Source of the DNA: Pictodentalium vernedei
Lineage: Eukaryota; Mollusca; Scaphopoda; Dentaliida; Dentaliidae
DNA: 64,000 bases
Direction: 5' to 3'
Assembly: GCA_031216915.1 (NCBI GenBank)
Contig: CM062291.1
Coordinates: 29,937,023 to 30,001,022 of the forward strand
Shown here: piece by piece, positions 34,713-46,068 of the stretch
Numbering within the stretch: the first letter of the stretch is position 1
Layout of the letters: each line of letters starts with the position of its first letter
Made by a program: the position numbers and the translations under genes
Notes under the pieces: generated by a model
Seen by the model: the letters and a program-made list of their open reading frames with translations, nothing else
The model's database searches: none
What the model was told of the DNA's origin: nothing

Positions 34713-36523
34713 GCTGCTAGTGGATATTCCTGCCCAGCACAGGGGTTCTCTTGTCTCTGAAATAAGATTAATTTGTGCATATTTAATCGTATTGTCTCAC
34801 TGTAAATGGAAAGGATTTTTTACCAATGATTTCTTTTGTTACATTTAGATTAATTTCTCATCAAATCTAGTCATGGCTGTTTTAAAGCAGCCATGACCAG
34901 ATCTGATGAAAAATATCTAGAAATTTCTCATAGGATTAACAGTTAAACGCACCGTAGCGTATTTATTATGCCTGCCTTTTTATCTCCGAAAATTCATCAT
35001 CAATTGTGTTTGCAAACAGTTTCGTTAAATTTTCCCATCGGTATTCTTTTGCTTACAAACGAAGACGGGTGGTGATGCAGTGCAAGGGGGGTAATCAAAC
35101 ATCTTATTGATCGAGAAGGAAATTATTGATTTATTTCCTCTGATACTTTTTGGCGCATTTACAATTCTGTTTGCTTTGATCCGAAACAAACTTTCTCAAG
35201 TGCCAATTATCCGAATTCAGAATGCGAGTTTCGCGATAATTCAAAATGTCGGACAGTGACAATTAAGCTACCGCCAATGTTGAGGTCGCCAGTTGCACTC
35301 CATATCAAGGGGGATAATCAAAGCTTGAACTTCCAAGTGGGTTTAATAATATATAAATGTTAATAATTAATGATAAATATATTTTTCTTTTGCACAGTTC
35401 CGTATTTTATGTTAAGTAGTCTTTTAATAGACTAGTACAGTGTCAGTAGAATTCGGGCGAGGCACAGCCCAACCCCGTTTATGAATTCTACTGGCCATGT
35501 TTTCTTCCCCGTACCTATCTACTGAGGGATATGTAGCATATATGCCTACTGACCGATGACCCCTCCCCCACACCATTCCATGCCTATTGCGCCACTTAGT
35601 TCGGGCAGAATTTATTTTTGATCATATAGCTTCAGTTTTGCTGGAGGTGTTGTCAACGAACTTCCCACTTTTTCCACATGACATTTCTACGGTCCACGGG
35701 AGATAACTCCACATGGACTTCTACACGGTCGCGGTTTAGCCACACTCGCTAAGTGTCAAATACTTCTACCCTCAATTAGGCTCAGTGTGTATTAGTTCAG
35801 CAATCTGAACGTAGTGGCTACCCCTCTACGTTCAGATTCTTCCCATTCAAATCTGTGGTAAAATTCCCCATCAAGTTTTATGGGAACTCAAAACTCGAAA
35901 ACAGGAATATAGATCAAGCTTTTTATTACCGGCTGCATTCGATAGTATACGTATTTCCTTACATTTGGGCAGAGTTTATTGATCCAAACAATGTTTTATA
36001 CTTTAGTTATTGATATTTGAATATTTGCGAAGCGTCAACGAACGTTTCGATATCCTTCCATGTTTTGTCTAAATATAAAACAGTAAAAATAATAACTCGG
36101 TAATGGCGCCGAAACGAATAGAACTTTTCATCGATGCGGAATCGGAAACTCGATCGCATTCGCACAGAGGAGGTTGATAACCTCCTCTGCGCGAATGCAA
36201 TCGAGTTTGATAACTTCCTCTGCGCGAATGCGAACGACAAACCTACCAGAATCTGACTAAAGGGAGATAACCATTCAGGAAAGCGGTGTTGAAAGGGGGT
36301 TTAGAAGGACAACTGTAGTTGTGATACTTTTATACATTTTTCACCTTCTCACTCCAGACTTTTCATTCTCCGATTATTTAGCATTGGTCATTCCGTCTTC
36401 TGCATTTGGCTGAACAAAATCACATGAGAAGTCAGATCTCGAAAAGCGGTAGAACTTTCAGATAGACTGTTTGGTCGTCTTTAAAAATATGTGCAGCAGA
36501 GAAATCTTTGATTATCTCTGTAA
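34713..36523. other. intergenic sequence with scattered palindromes
   Basis: No gene seen. Hairpins occur at 34860-34910 ('tcatggctg' with 'cagccatga'), about 35449-35496, 35802-35838 ('aatctgaacgta' with 'tacgttcagatt') and 36151-36204 ('cgcattcgcacagaggaggt' with its near complement). The last is followed by a further inverted echo to 36235. Confidence 0.6.
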
Positions 36524-37070
36524 AGCCCATGATACACTTGTACAACTTGTTGAATTCAACATGTTTGATAGTGTATCATGTCTTTCAACAAGTTGTACGC
36601 AACATTTCATCTGTTGTCGGAAAACTGAACAAGGTCCAACTTTCGTTCAACATGTTGTATGCAACTACCAATGAAAAAAACATCTTCGTGTCATATGGTT
36701 GGTCATGTGATTTTTGTTTACGTGTCACACGTTTTCAAAATGGCAGAAAATACAGACAGGGAGTGGACATTAGCTCGAATTGCACGCGGTTTGCAAGCCA
36801 GGGGTGTGTCCACAACTTTCGATTTTTCCGTCTACGGCGACGTCGTTTCAAAAGAGTTTGAATGATGAGAATAGCCGAAAAAAAACTCCTGCTGTTTCTT
36901 CTTCATCCATTTTGGATGATGCAATAATAGGACGCACGTGTAATTTACGTCACATGACGTTTTTGTTGACATTTTGTTTGATGGAAGTTGAACGATGTTG
37001 TGCAAGTGCATCATGTCGAGTTGCGTACAACTTGTTGAATTCAACATGTTGTACAAGTGTATCATGGGCT
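36524..37070. mobile_element. PIF/Harbinger-type MITE, 547 bp
   Basis: TIRs 'agcccatgatacacttgtac' and its complement at 37051-37070 extend inward through 'aacttgttgaattcaacatg'. They are flanked on both sides by 'taa', the 3-bp target duplication typical of PIF/Harbinger. An internal 41-codon ATG frame (36740-36865, starting MAENTDREWTLARIARGLQ) may be a relic of an ancestral ORF. No transposase. Confidence 0.85.
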
Positions 37071-37120
37071 TAAGGATCTCTAACGAATGGCATTTGGTGT
37101 GAAATTTATCAACCGAATTC

Positions 37121-37160
37121 ACTAAAATCGATCTGAGCCTAGGCTCAGATCGATTTTAGT
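37121..37160. repeat. perfect 40-bp loopless palindrome
   Basis: Two 20-bp arms, 'actaaaatcgatctgagcct' and its exact complement, meet without a loop 48 bp outside the Harbinger-type MITE. Confidence 0.95.
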
Positions 37161-37942
37161 AAACGCGGTTCAGAAATGATGATGATTTGATGGTGATTAT
37201 TAGATGAACGATATTTGGAGGATATCTGCACCTTTTGAAAAAATAACGCATGATTGTGAAAAATGACAACGTGTGAAAATCGTTAGGTAACGGGTTAAAA
37301 CAAATATAGACCCCTTTTAAGGGGATACAGAAATTATTCCATTCATGAACCAGAAAAACATCAAGAAATATATTGTAAAGTGAAATCATAAAGGGTACCC
37401 CCTTTCGAATCACAAAATTATAGGGTTGTAGTGAGGTTGCCCTCACTCGTGATATGATAGTGTAATATGCACACAAACTGTGTAGATTGCCTACAACCAT
37501 GTACTCAACCAAACACATGGAAATTTCTTATGCGTATCCTACAACTTTCGATGAATATAGTACATTCGGGAAATTAAAGTGTAAACGAAGTGGGATTTGA
37601 TACCAAAATCTACAGTGTATGTGGTTCTTCCGTTGAGAGCCACCTGGCTGGTCAGAATAATTTAGAGTCGGAAAAACCCATTATATTTGTGACATGGAAA
37701 AATAGGAAAAACGATTCATACAAAACCACCCCACCTCCATCCACTTTTGGTGTTTAATTTTATTAGAAGAAATAAATAAAAATTATAGGATCCTACCATT
37801 TGGTATTTGAGTTGCAGTTGCGAATGCTGCCAGCCGCGGTTTAATCCGACGTGATGTATTTTTTTCTCTTTATGGCACCCTTAAGCATTTGAACCCGAGA
37901 GGTGGCTTTTCCGACCCGGGAACATAATAACGTAGTAATTTC
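37161..37942. other. no recognised feature
   Basis: Nothing supportable. AT-rich. Confidence 0.4.
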
Positions 37943-38193
37943 TTAACCCTTTACCTAACATGAAAAGCAGACGACACTTGCAAAAAAAATTCTTGAATAA
38001 CTAATTTTTTTCATTTTTTGTCTCAAAAACATAGGTTATGACCCCTCGTTGGAACGAGCTCGACGAGCTCGTTCCAACGAGGGGTCATAACCTATGTTTT
38101 TGAGACAAAAAATGAAAATATTTTGAAAATTAATTGGCGATTTTTGAGAATAGCGCTGGCCGGTTTTGGCCGTTACGTTGGGTAAAGGGTTAA
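37943..38193. mobile_element. piggyBac-like hairpin MITE, copy a
   Basis: TTAA flanks both ends of 'ccctttacctaac...gttgggtaaaggg'. TTAA targets with CCC ends are typical of piggyBac. The centre is a hairpin with arms of about 55 bp ('gttatgacccctcgttgg', 'aacgagctcg'). It shares sequence with copies at 44199, 52059 and 54940, and more distantly with 46828. Confidence 0.9.
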
Positions 38194-38494
38194 AGTATGA
38201 TAGCTGCTAAGTGAATATGTGGGATTGTGCAATCAATATTTCCAACGTGCACGCTCAAGGCTGCTCGTTGAAAAATATTTATTGGTCTACCCTAAATAAT
38301 TCATATGGGCTATTTCAATTGCTTCCGTTGTACGGACTTGGAAGATACCACAAGGTTTCGAAGGGTTAAGTGGAAATTATTATCTATGTCTCTTTAGATA
38401 TCGCGTGTTTATTTATCACTTTTATTTCCCATAAATGGAGTTTACTCAACATTGTAGTGGTTCGACGGAGAGCATCATAAGCAAGCCATCGGGT
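38194..38494. other. no recognised feature
   Basis: Short unique-looking interval between two MITEs. Confidence 0.4.
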
Positions 38495-38889
38495 CAGGCG
38501 CGTAGCCAGGATTCTGTAATACGGGGTGTCATACCCATTTCCTTTTGGTGGCTCCAAACACGACATTTGGAAGTCCGTTTTGAGGGTTGGATGGAGGCCT
38601 CTTCTTAACTAGAACCCTCCGGCTGTTACCACCCCCTCCCACTTCCCTTAAGGAAGTGGGGAGGGTGTAACGGCCGCAGCGTCTTACTAAGGTTAAGGCC
38701 TCCCACATCCCAACAATATTTTGCAAATTTCACTGCTCTGAGAGCAAATATGGGGCATTTTTTTAACGTATAGCCCTATATTGGAGACCTTTTCGGTGCT
38801 CTATATGTTATGTGAAACTTGTATTGGGGGCAGCGAAACTTTTAGGGTTGGAGGTGCAAGGCCCCACCCACCCCGTGGCTACGCCACTG
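38495..38889. mobile_element. hAT-type MITE, 395 bp
   Basis: Ends 'caggcgcgtagccagg' and 'gtggctacgccactg' are inverted and of hAT style. The putative 8-bp target duplication is decayed (catcgggt versus cttcatgt). It contains an internal hairpin ('ccccctcccacttcc' with 'ggaagtggggaggg') near 38608-38668. Confidence 0.7.
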
Positions 38890-40516
38890 CTTCATGTTTG
38901 AGTTTTCGACAAAAGACTATGCTACGTGAGAAATTTGTGGCCCTGCTGTCATCGTTCTATTTTGTTTTAAGTTTTTGCGGCGCCAAGGGTAAAATTAGCA
39001 GTCGAGAATACAGCAGTCAACTTTGAAAAAGGCGTAACGAGCGGTTGTCTGAAACGTGTAATCTCGTTGACTCCAAATGATTGTCGTGCGTAACAAAACT
39101 ATAACTTTCTGACAGAATCCTCTATCACGCAGGCAGGGGGTGGGGATGGGGATTCAAAATCATTGCCACAGGTGTCTCTAATACCAAGCTCCAAGTAGCT
39201 GTCTCCCTTTGTAAACTCGGTAGACCACTGTCGTCAGTCACAAGAATTGCATTTATGTTTATATAAATTGAGATTCACGGTATTTCCAGTTATGATAAAA
39301 GCGGAAACATTAACGTAAACGTGGAAACGCGCGCAGTAGGGATGCAAACGAAATCATCAGTAGTAAAATGGGTTTTCTACTTTGCAAACGAGCATTACAA
39401 CATATTTAAATGAAATTACTCGGGTGCAAAAAGGAAAGCGTTTGACAAAAACTGTTCTTGCGGATGGAGAAGTCACGAAGAAACTCTCGTTGAATGATAC
39501 TTCAGTATGTGCAAACACGTGCTGTTGTCTGTTGTCTATTTATAAATGTTTAGTGTTCATTGGGGGGGGGGGGGGGGTTAAATCGGATCGCTTGACAACA
39601 TTTCAGTTTAAAGGTCAGAACCAATACCATGCTATTTATAATCTGCAAGAATCTTGAAGAGTGAACAGCTAACGGTAGTGGTGTATCGAGTTTATGAAGG
39701 GAGACTACTGCTTGGAGTTTGCTTACTGCACGTCAACAACGAAGAGGCATGGTTTGTGGCTTAAAAAGTGTGGTTAAAAATCATGGTTTCTGATCAGTTT
39801 TCAAACACAAAATACCATTAAACGGCACAGCAAAGCAGAAATGAGAGGAGCCCAGGCCTCGAAATAAAGGCCCTAGATCGTAACCTTTTAGCAGTTTACG
39901 CTCAAATAACATGGTCGTAACCTATAAGTTATGGTCTAACCGTTTGCGAGAATACTCATTTCTGTCGACTTCTCACTTTTTGCAGGCGAATCATGTTGTG
40001 CAACGTTTTCTTGAAAGTAAATAGCAACAACTCACGTGCGATCTCGCTAATGCGAGATCGCGCGTGAGTTGTTTCTATTTTTATGTGTACAAGTTCTGAA
40101 GAAAGCAATTAAAAAATCTACGCCGACCGTGTCAACGTTGATGGGAAAACTTGCCAATGCAGGAAATAATGTACCGGCCGTATAATATTTATTTTGTGGA
40201 TACCTATAATTCGTTCGCGGATTTCACCATTGTGGTAACCTCGGCGTAATATGAATGATCGTTCGCGGCGTATTTCGAGGTTTGAGGGTCGATTTATAAT
40301 TTATTAGAATTATTCACTATTTTTATTGCTGGTATCTCAACAGACGAGATCACGAAAGAGTACACAACATGCCTGGGGACCAAATAATTTGTCGTGTGTG
40401 GCTTTATAGGCGATAATTTGCCCAACCTATAAGATTGCTGTGGGTGTTGTTGACCAGTGTTTGTTAAGGATCTTGGGGACTGGGTTCCATTATACCTCGA
40501 CACTGAATGCGAAGTT
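38890..40516. other. 3' flank of the NOS1AP gene
   Basis: It contains the likely 3' UTR on the minus strand. Candidate AATAAA signals (plus-strand TTTATT) lie at 40322-40327, 40300-40305 and 40188-40193. A hairpin at 40026-40073 ('gcgatctcgc' with 'gcgagatcgc') and a G run at 39561-39577 are also present. No other gene. Confidence 0.5.
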
Positions 40517-41521
40517 TCAACAGTTTTCCGAATGACATCTATCAACAGACTGGTCTTCCACAGAATTATCAGAGTCTGACAAGCTCTCATACAGTCCCGC
40601 AAGACGGTTCTCTTCAGTGTAGGAAAACTTTCCATTTGCTAAATCGTTCAAATGTAGCGTTAGTCTAGGCCCAAGAGAAAGCCCCATCATAGGTTTCGTA
40701 TCACGGCTTTTATAAACAAAGTCGCTACCAGCACTTACTGATGAGTATTTTGTGTTCACGTGGTTGCCATTAGATACATCATTACTATCAATGTCATTGG
40801 TTGTATCATCTGTATCGCGATTTGCACTTTTATCAGAATTTAATTTTATATTGGTATAAGATGTATAGGTTAGGTTATTGTTGTCGTTGTTGTCCACGTT
40901 ATCGTGACACCGCGGCATTGTGTTATGTTGATTTTTCGAAAAGGCGTAGGTCTCATTCGTGTTACCACAGTAACTAAAGTCAATGTTGTTGTTGTTGTGA
41001 ATTCCTGTGCTATGTAGTTCTGTATCTGGCCTGTTGTAATTTCTTGGAGTTCTTAAGATTTTTGGAGGTGGGTCCAATTTAGGCATCGAGTTTATTCTCG
41101 AGTTGCCTTTTGCAGTGTTAATCTCCTTTGTTGATGGCATCGGTGTTATAAATTTAGATCTGGCATACTGATCTGATAAATTATTTGCCTGTGATGGTTC
41201 ACAAGAGTTTGAAATGAAAGGATTTCCTGTCTGTGTTATTACACTGCTGCTGTTTGAGTATAACGAATACGGGCGCATGAATTTATAACCGGAAAACGGC
41301 TTGTACAAAGAATGGTCTCCTGAATTCACGTTCAAAACGAGGCTTTCCGATGACATTTCTTTGTGACCGCTGTCGGGGGAGTCTGCTTCGAGATCGGTTT
41401 TCCTGTTCTCGAACAGGGTATTCTCTGGTATTTGGTTCAGGTCGGAATTATCAGGTCCTTTCATATCTGGTGTGAATACAGGCCCACACTGTGGTGTTGT
41501 TGAGTCCGGAAGAAATGGAAC
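40517..41521 (-). CDS. NOS1AP: NOS1AP (CAPON), terminal coding exon
   Basis: Last visible coding exon of the nitric-oxide-synthase-1 adaptor orthologue, a PTB-domain scaffold. The acceptor 'cttcttttacag' lies just upstream (41522-41533), the frame enters in phase 0, and it ends in TGA after 334 codons. The first residues 'VPFLPDSTTPQCGPVF' correspond to the vertebrate segment after the coiled coil. The rest is Ser/Asn-rich and unstructured, with Asn runs ('HNNNNID', 'NNDNNN') and an acidic Ser-rich end 'SLSDSDNSVED'. The C-terminus is '-CHSENC'. It shows no obvious relative of the vertebrate '-EIAV' PDZ ligand, so nNOS binding cannot be assumed and another terminal exon may exist. The preceding intron is 4.4 kb. 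Confidence 0.85.
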   Translation of the reverse strand, partial: VPFLPDSTTPQCGPVFTPDMKGPDNSDLNQIPENTLFENRKTDLEADSPDSGHKEMSSESLVLNVNSGDHSLYKPFSGYKFMRPYSLYSNSSSVITQTGNPFISNSCEPSQANNLSDQYARSKFITPMPSTKEINTAKGNSRINSMPKLDPPPKILRTPRNYNRPDTELHSTGIHNNNNIDFSYCGNTNETYAFSKNQHNTMPRCHDNVDNNDNNNLTYTSYTNIKLNSDKSANRDTDDTTNDIDSNDVSNGNHVNTKYSSVSAGSDFVYKSRDTKPMMGLSLGPRLTLHLNDLANGKFSYTEENRLAGLYESLSDSDNSVEDQSVDRCHSENC

Positions 41522-41669
41522 CTGTAAAAGAAGTTGATGATTTTTCAGTCAAACTGCACATATTATCATTAAGGAATATATTGTAAGGATTTGAGTTCAC
41601 TTTAATTAGCCCAGCCATCATCATGATCATTTATGCAGTCATAGCTCCCTTGGGATCCGTCCCCACAAC

Positions 41670-42405
41670 CAGGGCTGGGAGGAGTTTAATTTTTCCTTAA
41701 CACGTTAACGTGTTAAATAATTCTGCGTTAATGAGTCAAATGACGCTAAATGTTAAAATGAACAAAATTTTTAATAACTTCGGCCATTTTTATTGATTTG
41801 AATATGATTGAACTTACGTACAGTTCGTCTCTTTGAGTTCCAATGTGTTCTATGTGCCTACTGGCAGCCTACTGGCAAATAGAACACATTGGAACTCAGG
41901 GGACGAGTAGTTAATATAGTTCTCTCAAGTTATTGTAAATTCTAGCATTCAGCGATGTTTTCATTTAAGAATACAATCGCTACGGCCGTATCCTTAGAAA
42001 GAGACACCCGCCGTTGCTCGAATACCACTGGCAGTTCTTACATGGAAAATATGGGCGTTCGGATGAAGCTGATATTGCTGTATCGCCAAATATCGACGGG
42101 CCAACTTCGCCAACGTTTCTAGGAGGGCTTCATGGTCTCTTCACCAAATCAATGGGGTCGTCTATAATTGACGGAATCTAAGTTATTCGTGTTCTTCAAT
42201 TTCGTCAAATTATGCAAAATCCGACGTCATCGGCACGCGCGATCCGGCTGCTTGGGTGAACACAAGAAAACGAAATGACGCAATGCTACATATTATACAA
42301 TTATAATCTTCAAAGTTAAACCTTATTAACCTGGTAAAATTTGTTTAATGTTGTTAAAATAATTTAACACGTTAACGTTTGAAACGCTAACTGTTCCAAG
42401 CCCTG
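41670..42405. mobile_element. non-autonomous hAT element in the last NOS1AP intron
   Basis: TIRs 'cagggctggga' and 'tccaagccctg' have a perfect 8-bp duplication 'cccacaac' (41662-41669, 42406-42413). A subterminal inverted 'aacacgttaacg' occurs near both ends. An internal hairpin at 41821-41904 pairs 'gagttccaatgtgttctat' with its complement. No coding sequence. Confidence 0.93.
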
Positions 42406-42602
42406 CCCACAACGCACAATCTGCATCAGCAGTTATCAGTGTTCGCGCTGACCGAAATTATTTGCTATCAAGTGATATTTTTGTTCTGTGCCATATAAAA
42501 GATTTTAGTTCCAAATGGAAAATGACTGTAAATGAGAACAAATTAACCATGTATTTAGTGTCGCATTAATCCATGGCCGGGCCTCTAGGCTTTTAGGTAT
42601 TA

Positions 42603-42629
42603 CCCCCCCCCCCCCCCCCCCCCCCCCCC
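42603..42629. repeat. 27-base poly-C run
   Basis: Uninterrupted C27, the longest homopolymer in the window. Its length in the assembly may be unreliable. Confidence 0.9.
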
Positions 42630-42800
42630 ACGGAACTTCAATCTTTCACCCCCACGACAGCTAACAGACTAACCCTAGTCCGGTAGGGACAATGCCGCAG
42701 TACATATCCCTATATCCATTTTGCTTATCTCCTGAAGAATTCTACTCACAACTTGACATATTATTTAAATAAGCATTAAAGTAATGTATTGTATATATAG

Positions 42801-43847
42801 ACAATAAATATATAGTGTGTTTTTATATCTGTGTTATACAACGAGTTGAAAGATGGTTTATTTTTTCGAGGCTTTGCCGAGAAAAAATAAACCATATTTC
42901 AACGAGTTGTATAACACAGATATAAAAACACACTATATGTTTATTGTTTTTATCTGATAACAAACAGACATCCGTCTCGTGCGTCTACCCGACTTATATA
43001 TGCTTCCCACGGGCCTCCAAAGAAAACCAGTTTACGAGACAAAAGAAATAGGACAAGACGCATAGAGTTGTGTCCCTTACATTACAAAATCGATGACGGC
43101 GATTGTAAAGTGCGATTGCACTTCTTGCATCATGTAACTGCGCTGGAACAAAATAAATTTCAACTATTTTATTAACAGTAACAAAACGGTGTTTCAGTAG
43201 AGTTATTCTTTTTTTTGACATAGTTCCAGTTTTCTTCCGTGTTTTATGCTGTAGTCCCAATATAACAAATAATTTTGCGTTTGTTTACAATTTTTACGAA
43301 GTGTTTTTTTTTCAGGTAGAGCAGACGAACTTTTAATTAGCGCAGTTCCGCGAGTACTTTTGATCGAGGCCGTGACTATAAATAGTTCGCAGTCGCCGCA
43401 TACTAATTACTTTTAACATTCAAGTAATTTCTACAATGTTTTGAAGCAAAATTTTAGGTTGCCTTTATTGAAGCAAAATAAATAAGAAATGACACCATCA
43501 GAGGATTTTGACAAAGTGCAATAAGCGTACAATTAAAACCTGCCCTGTGATATAACGATGTTTCATGAATGAATGAATGAAAATGGAATTGAAAGAGGTC
43601 AGAGGTCGTTCGCATAAATTATAATTATATACAACACCCGTTGTATATACTTCAAGTATATACAACGGTTGTTATACTCTATGGTTATCAGATAAAAAAA
43701 CAATAAACATATAGTGTGTTTTTATATCTGTGTTATACAACTCGTTGAAATATGGTTTATTTTTTCTCGGCGAAGCCTCGAAAACATAAACCATATTTCA
43801 ACTCGTTGTATAACACAGATATAAAAACACACTATATGTTTATTGTC
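42801..43847. mobile_element. foldback element with a hairpin at each end, copy 1
   Basis: Two large hairpins (42801-42948 and 43700-43847, arms of about 70 bp) are inverted relative to each other. They enclose a body with its own short inverted ends 'tatctgataac' (42951-42961) and 'gttatcagata' (43684-43694). A further small palindrome ('cgttgtatatac' with 'gtatatacaacg') sits inside the right end. Outer bases 'ta|gacaataaa' and 'tttattgtc|ta' allow a TA target. No ORF of its own. It lies in the last NOS1AP intron. Confidence 0.85.
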
Positions 43848-44063
43848 TATATATATAGTATACTTATGAGAGTATATATATGGACAAATACATATGTACA
43901 TGTATCGCTACGGCACAGAGTGAAAAGTGCTTTTAACCATTGGAGCCCTAAGGCGCTGGTAACAGTGCCTTGGCAAAAACAAATTGGCGGACCCCCTGTC
44001 CCTGCGGGCCCCAAGGCTTCAGCCTAGTCAGCCTTATAAATAATACGGCCCTGCATGTAGCGC

Positions 44064-44160
44064 TCTTTGAGCGCAACACGACGTCATATTCAATACTAAA
44101 GCATTGCAGATGGCGCCTTGTTGCGCTAAAGTATTGTGGATGGCCCCTTGTTGCACTCAA
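44064..44160. repeat. short palindromic repeat 'gcaacaaggc..tctgcaatg', copy 3
   Basis: 'gagcgcaacacgacgtcat' pairs with 'gatggcgccttgttgcgc', followed by an additional half unit 'gatggccccttgttgcac'. Same family as 11969-12030 and 31034-31094. Confidence 0.65.
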
Positions 44161-44198
44161 AGTACAGTATTTTAATTCAGTATAGCCTACCTCTTTTA

Positions 44199-44401
44199 CC
44201 CCTTTACCTAACATGAAAAGCAGACGACACTTGCAAACAAAATTCTTGAATAACTATTTTTTTCATTTTTTGTCTCAAAAACATAGGTTATGACCCCTCG
44301 TTGGAACGAGCTCGTTCCAGCGAGGGGTCATAACCTATGTTTTTGAGACAAAAAATGAAAAAAATAAAAATTAATTGGCGATTTTTGAGAATTGCGCTGG
44401 C
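44199..44401. mobile_element. piggyBac-like hairpin MITE, copy b (right end lost)
   Basis: Matches copy a from 'ccctttacctaaca' through the central hairpin to 'attgcgctggc', then stops before the right terminus. The TTAA is not preserved. Confidence 0.85.
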
Positions 44402-44458
44402 TATTAACGTTTATAAAATTATTTCATGATTATTATTTACTCGCGGTTTATTCACTCA

Positions 44459-44815
44459 AAATGGAGACGCGTTGGCTCAGTAGGTAGAGGTGCAGGCTGC
44501 AAGCTGAGAGATCCTCGGTTCGAATTCCAACTGCGGCAAACGCGTTGTGTCCTTGGGCAAGACACTTCACCCCCCGCTGCCCACGTGGGAGCATGATGGC
44601 GTTGTGTACTAAGGAGTGCTGCACGTCGATGGTGCACCTGTCTTCAACCAATGCTAACCCTGCTTGTGTGGAGTTAGTATGTTGGGGAGCTGACAGTTTC
44701 TCGGTAGTTCTCTCCGGGTACTCCGGCTTCCTCCACCTGTAAACCTGTCGAAGTATATCTGCATGTATTGTGCAGAAATATATGATCTTAAACACCAATA
44801 AATAAATAAATAATT
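44459..44815 (+). mobile_element. tRNA-headed SINE
   Basis: RNA polymerase III boxes are intact: A box 'tggctcagtaggtagagg' (about 44472) and B box 'ggttcgaattcc' (44518-44529). They are followed by 'ccttgggcaagacacttca', 'gcacgtcgatggtgcacctg', 'ttctctccgggtactccgg' and an 'aataaataaataaat' tail. The central 'ctctccgggtactccggctt' block resembles the conserved SINE core found across metazoans (recollection of the Nin-type domain, unverified). Confidence 0.92.
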
Positions 44816-45462
44816 CACTCAAAATAAACTAGTCGGAAATAATTTACCATCGTCCAGGGGGGCTTATAAAAAATAAGAAAGATAAAAAGGAACGAAACAA
44901 AGACATGTTTACACCGTTAATTAGGCCCAGTTGACCTACAACAAAGAGCCGTGAATACCTGGTAACATAGAGGTTACCTGACACACGTGAATTCTATCTC
45001 GCCTGTGTAGCCAGACAGCGATTCTATCGAAAGCGATGCACTGAAATAACAAACCACAAAGTCTTTGAGACTTGCCAGAAGTATATGTTTGGTGCCAAAT
45101 TTTATTGCCAAATACTGCATTTTTGGTGCCAAACGAATTATTTTAATGCAATTGACACCACTGGCACGAGTGTGTGAACACTGGCAGTCATTGCTTCTGC
45201 AGCCCGGTATTTGGAGCGAGTTGGGGGTGTGTCATTTTCGTTTTTTGCCTTTGCCTGTTGCGGATAGAATTTCCCGTCAAGTACAAAAAAAAAAATTTCA
45301 TATCCAGAGAAGGCATAACCCTAATTCTTATTAATGGAGTAAACTCCTGTTGAATTGGAGTAGTCCACTTTTCAATGATGTTATGACGCCATACTCGAAT
45401 AAATCTTGCATCACATCAAGCAATGTTACATGTGAATTGAAATAAGTTATCTCTCATTTTAT
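44816..45462. other. intronic, no recognised feature
   Basis: Within the last NOS1AP intron. No exon or repeat boundary that I can support. Confidence 0.4.
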
Positions 45463-45665
45463 CGGGGTATGAATGGGGGATGGGCGTGGTAAGTTTTGTA
45501 TGAAGTGCATAGCACTTCATACAAAACTTAACATGCCCATCCCACATTATACTCCGATATGGCGACAGATCTTATGAATGAATATGGGCGTGTTACGTAG
45601 TATGAAGTGCGTAGCGGATCATTTCATACAATATAACACGCCCATCCCACATTCATACTCCCACA
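45463..45665. repeat. two adjacent related hairpins
   Basis: The first hairpin (45463-45560) has arms 'gttttgtatgaagtgc' and 'gcacttcatacaaaac' around 'atag', plus 'gatgggcgtg' and 'catgcccatc'. The second (45575-45665) repeats 'tatgggcgtgtta', 'agtatgaagtgcg', 'catttcatac' and 'taacacgcccat'. They look like a duplicated palindrome that has diverged. Confidence 0.85.
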
Positions 45666-45807
45666 ACTCAACAAATAATTCATTTCAATTGTTATAATTT
45701 AATACTGAGTGTTTGCCTGTATTACAAATTACCATTACGCGGTCGAAGTCTCTGTTATTTACATCACTGCAATCATATCCACTTTTGTGCACGCATCAAT
45801 TTGATTC

Positions 45808-45870
45808 CAATGAGGGGTCACGTGATATGGTTTTGTTGAATGTTTTTGAAAAAAATTAAAAAATAGTAAT
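45808..45870. mobile_element. fragment of a piggyBac-like hairpin MITE
   Basis: 'ccaatgaggggtcacgtgat' and 'atggttttgttgaa' match the right half of the hairpin of the 46828-47068 copy, with no termini. Confidence 0.7.
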
Positions 45871-45930
45871 TAAAATAAGAAATTTTGATATCCTATTTGT
45901 TGGGTGAAGAGTAAAAATGAGAGTTAGTAC

Positions 45931-46068
45931 CTGTGGTGGTGTGTGAAACACTTCGGAGCTTGAGGAATATCCACTCGACTTCAGCTCGAAGTCCTGTACT
46001 TTTCCTACCAGCTGAGTAATATGCTCCAATAAATCTTTGTTCTGCAATAACAGTTGATGTCCTCTTGC
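45931..46068 (-). CDS. NOS1AP: NOS1AP coiled-coil exon 2 (46 codons)
   Basis: Acceptor 'cttttaacttcag' and donor 'cag|gtacta' bound a 138-nt exon in phase 0 at both ends. The start 'ARGHQLLLQNKDLLEHITQL' continues without a break from the previous exon and closely matches the second half of the NOS1AP coiled coil known from vertebrates. The region then passes into a Ser-rich 'KSSGYSSSSEVFHTPPQ' stretch. Conserved Leu/Gln heptads support coiled-coil formation. The flanking introns carry the hAT, foldback and SINE insertions on one side and piggyBac-like and hairpin elements on the other. Confidence 0.92.

Noticed and set aside
44459-44535. Possible tRNA gene
   Set aside because: A and B boxes are present but the sequence continues into a SINE body with no acceptor-stem closure.
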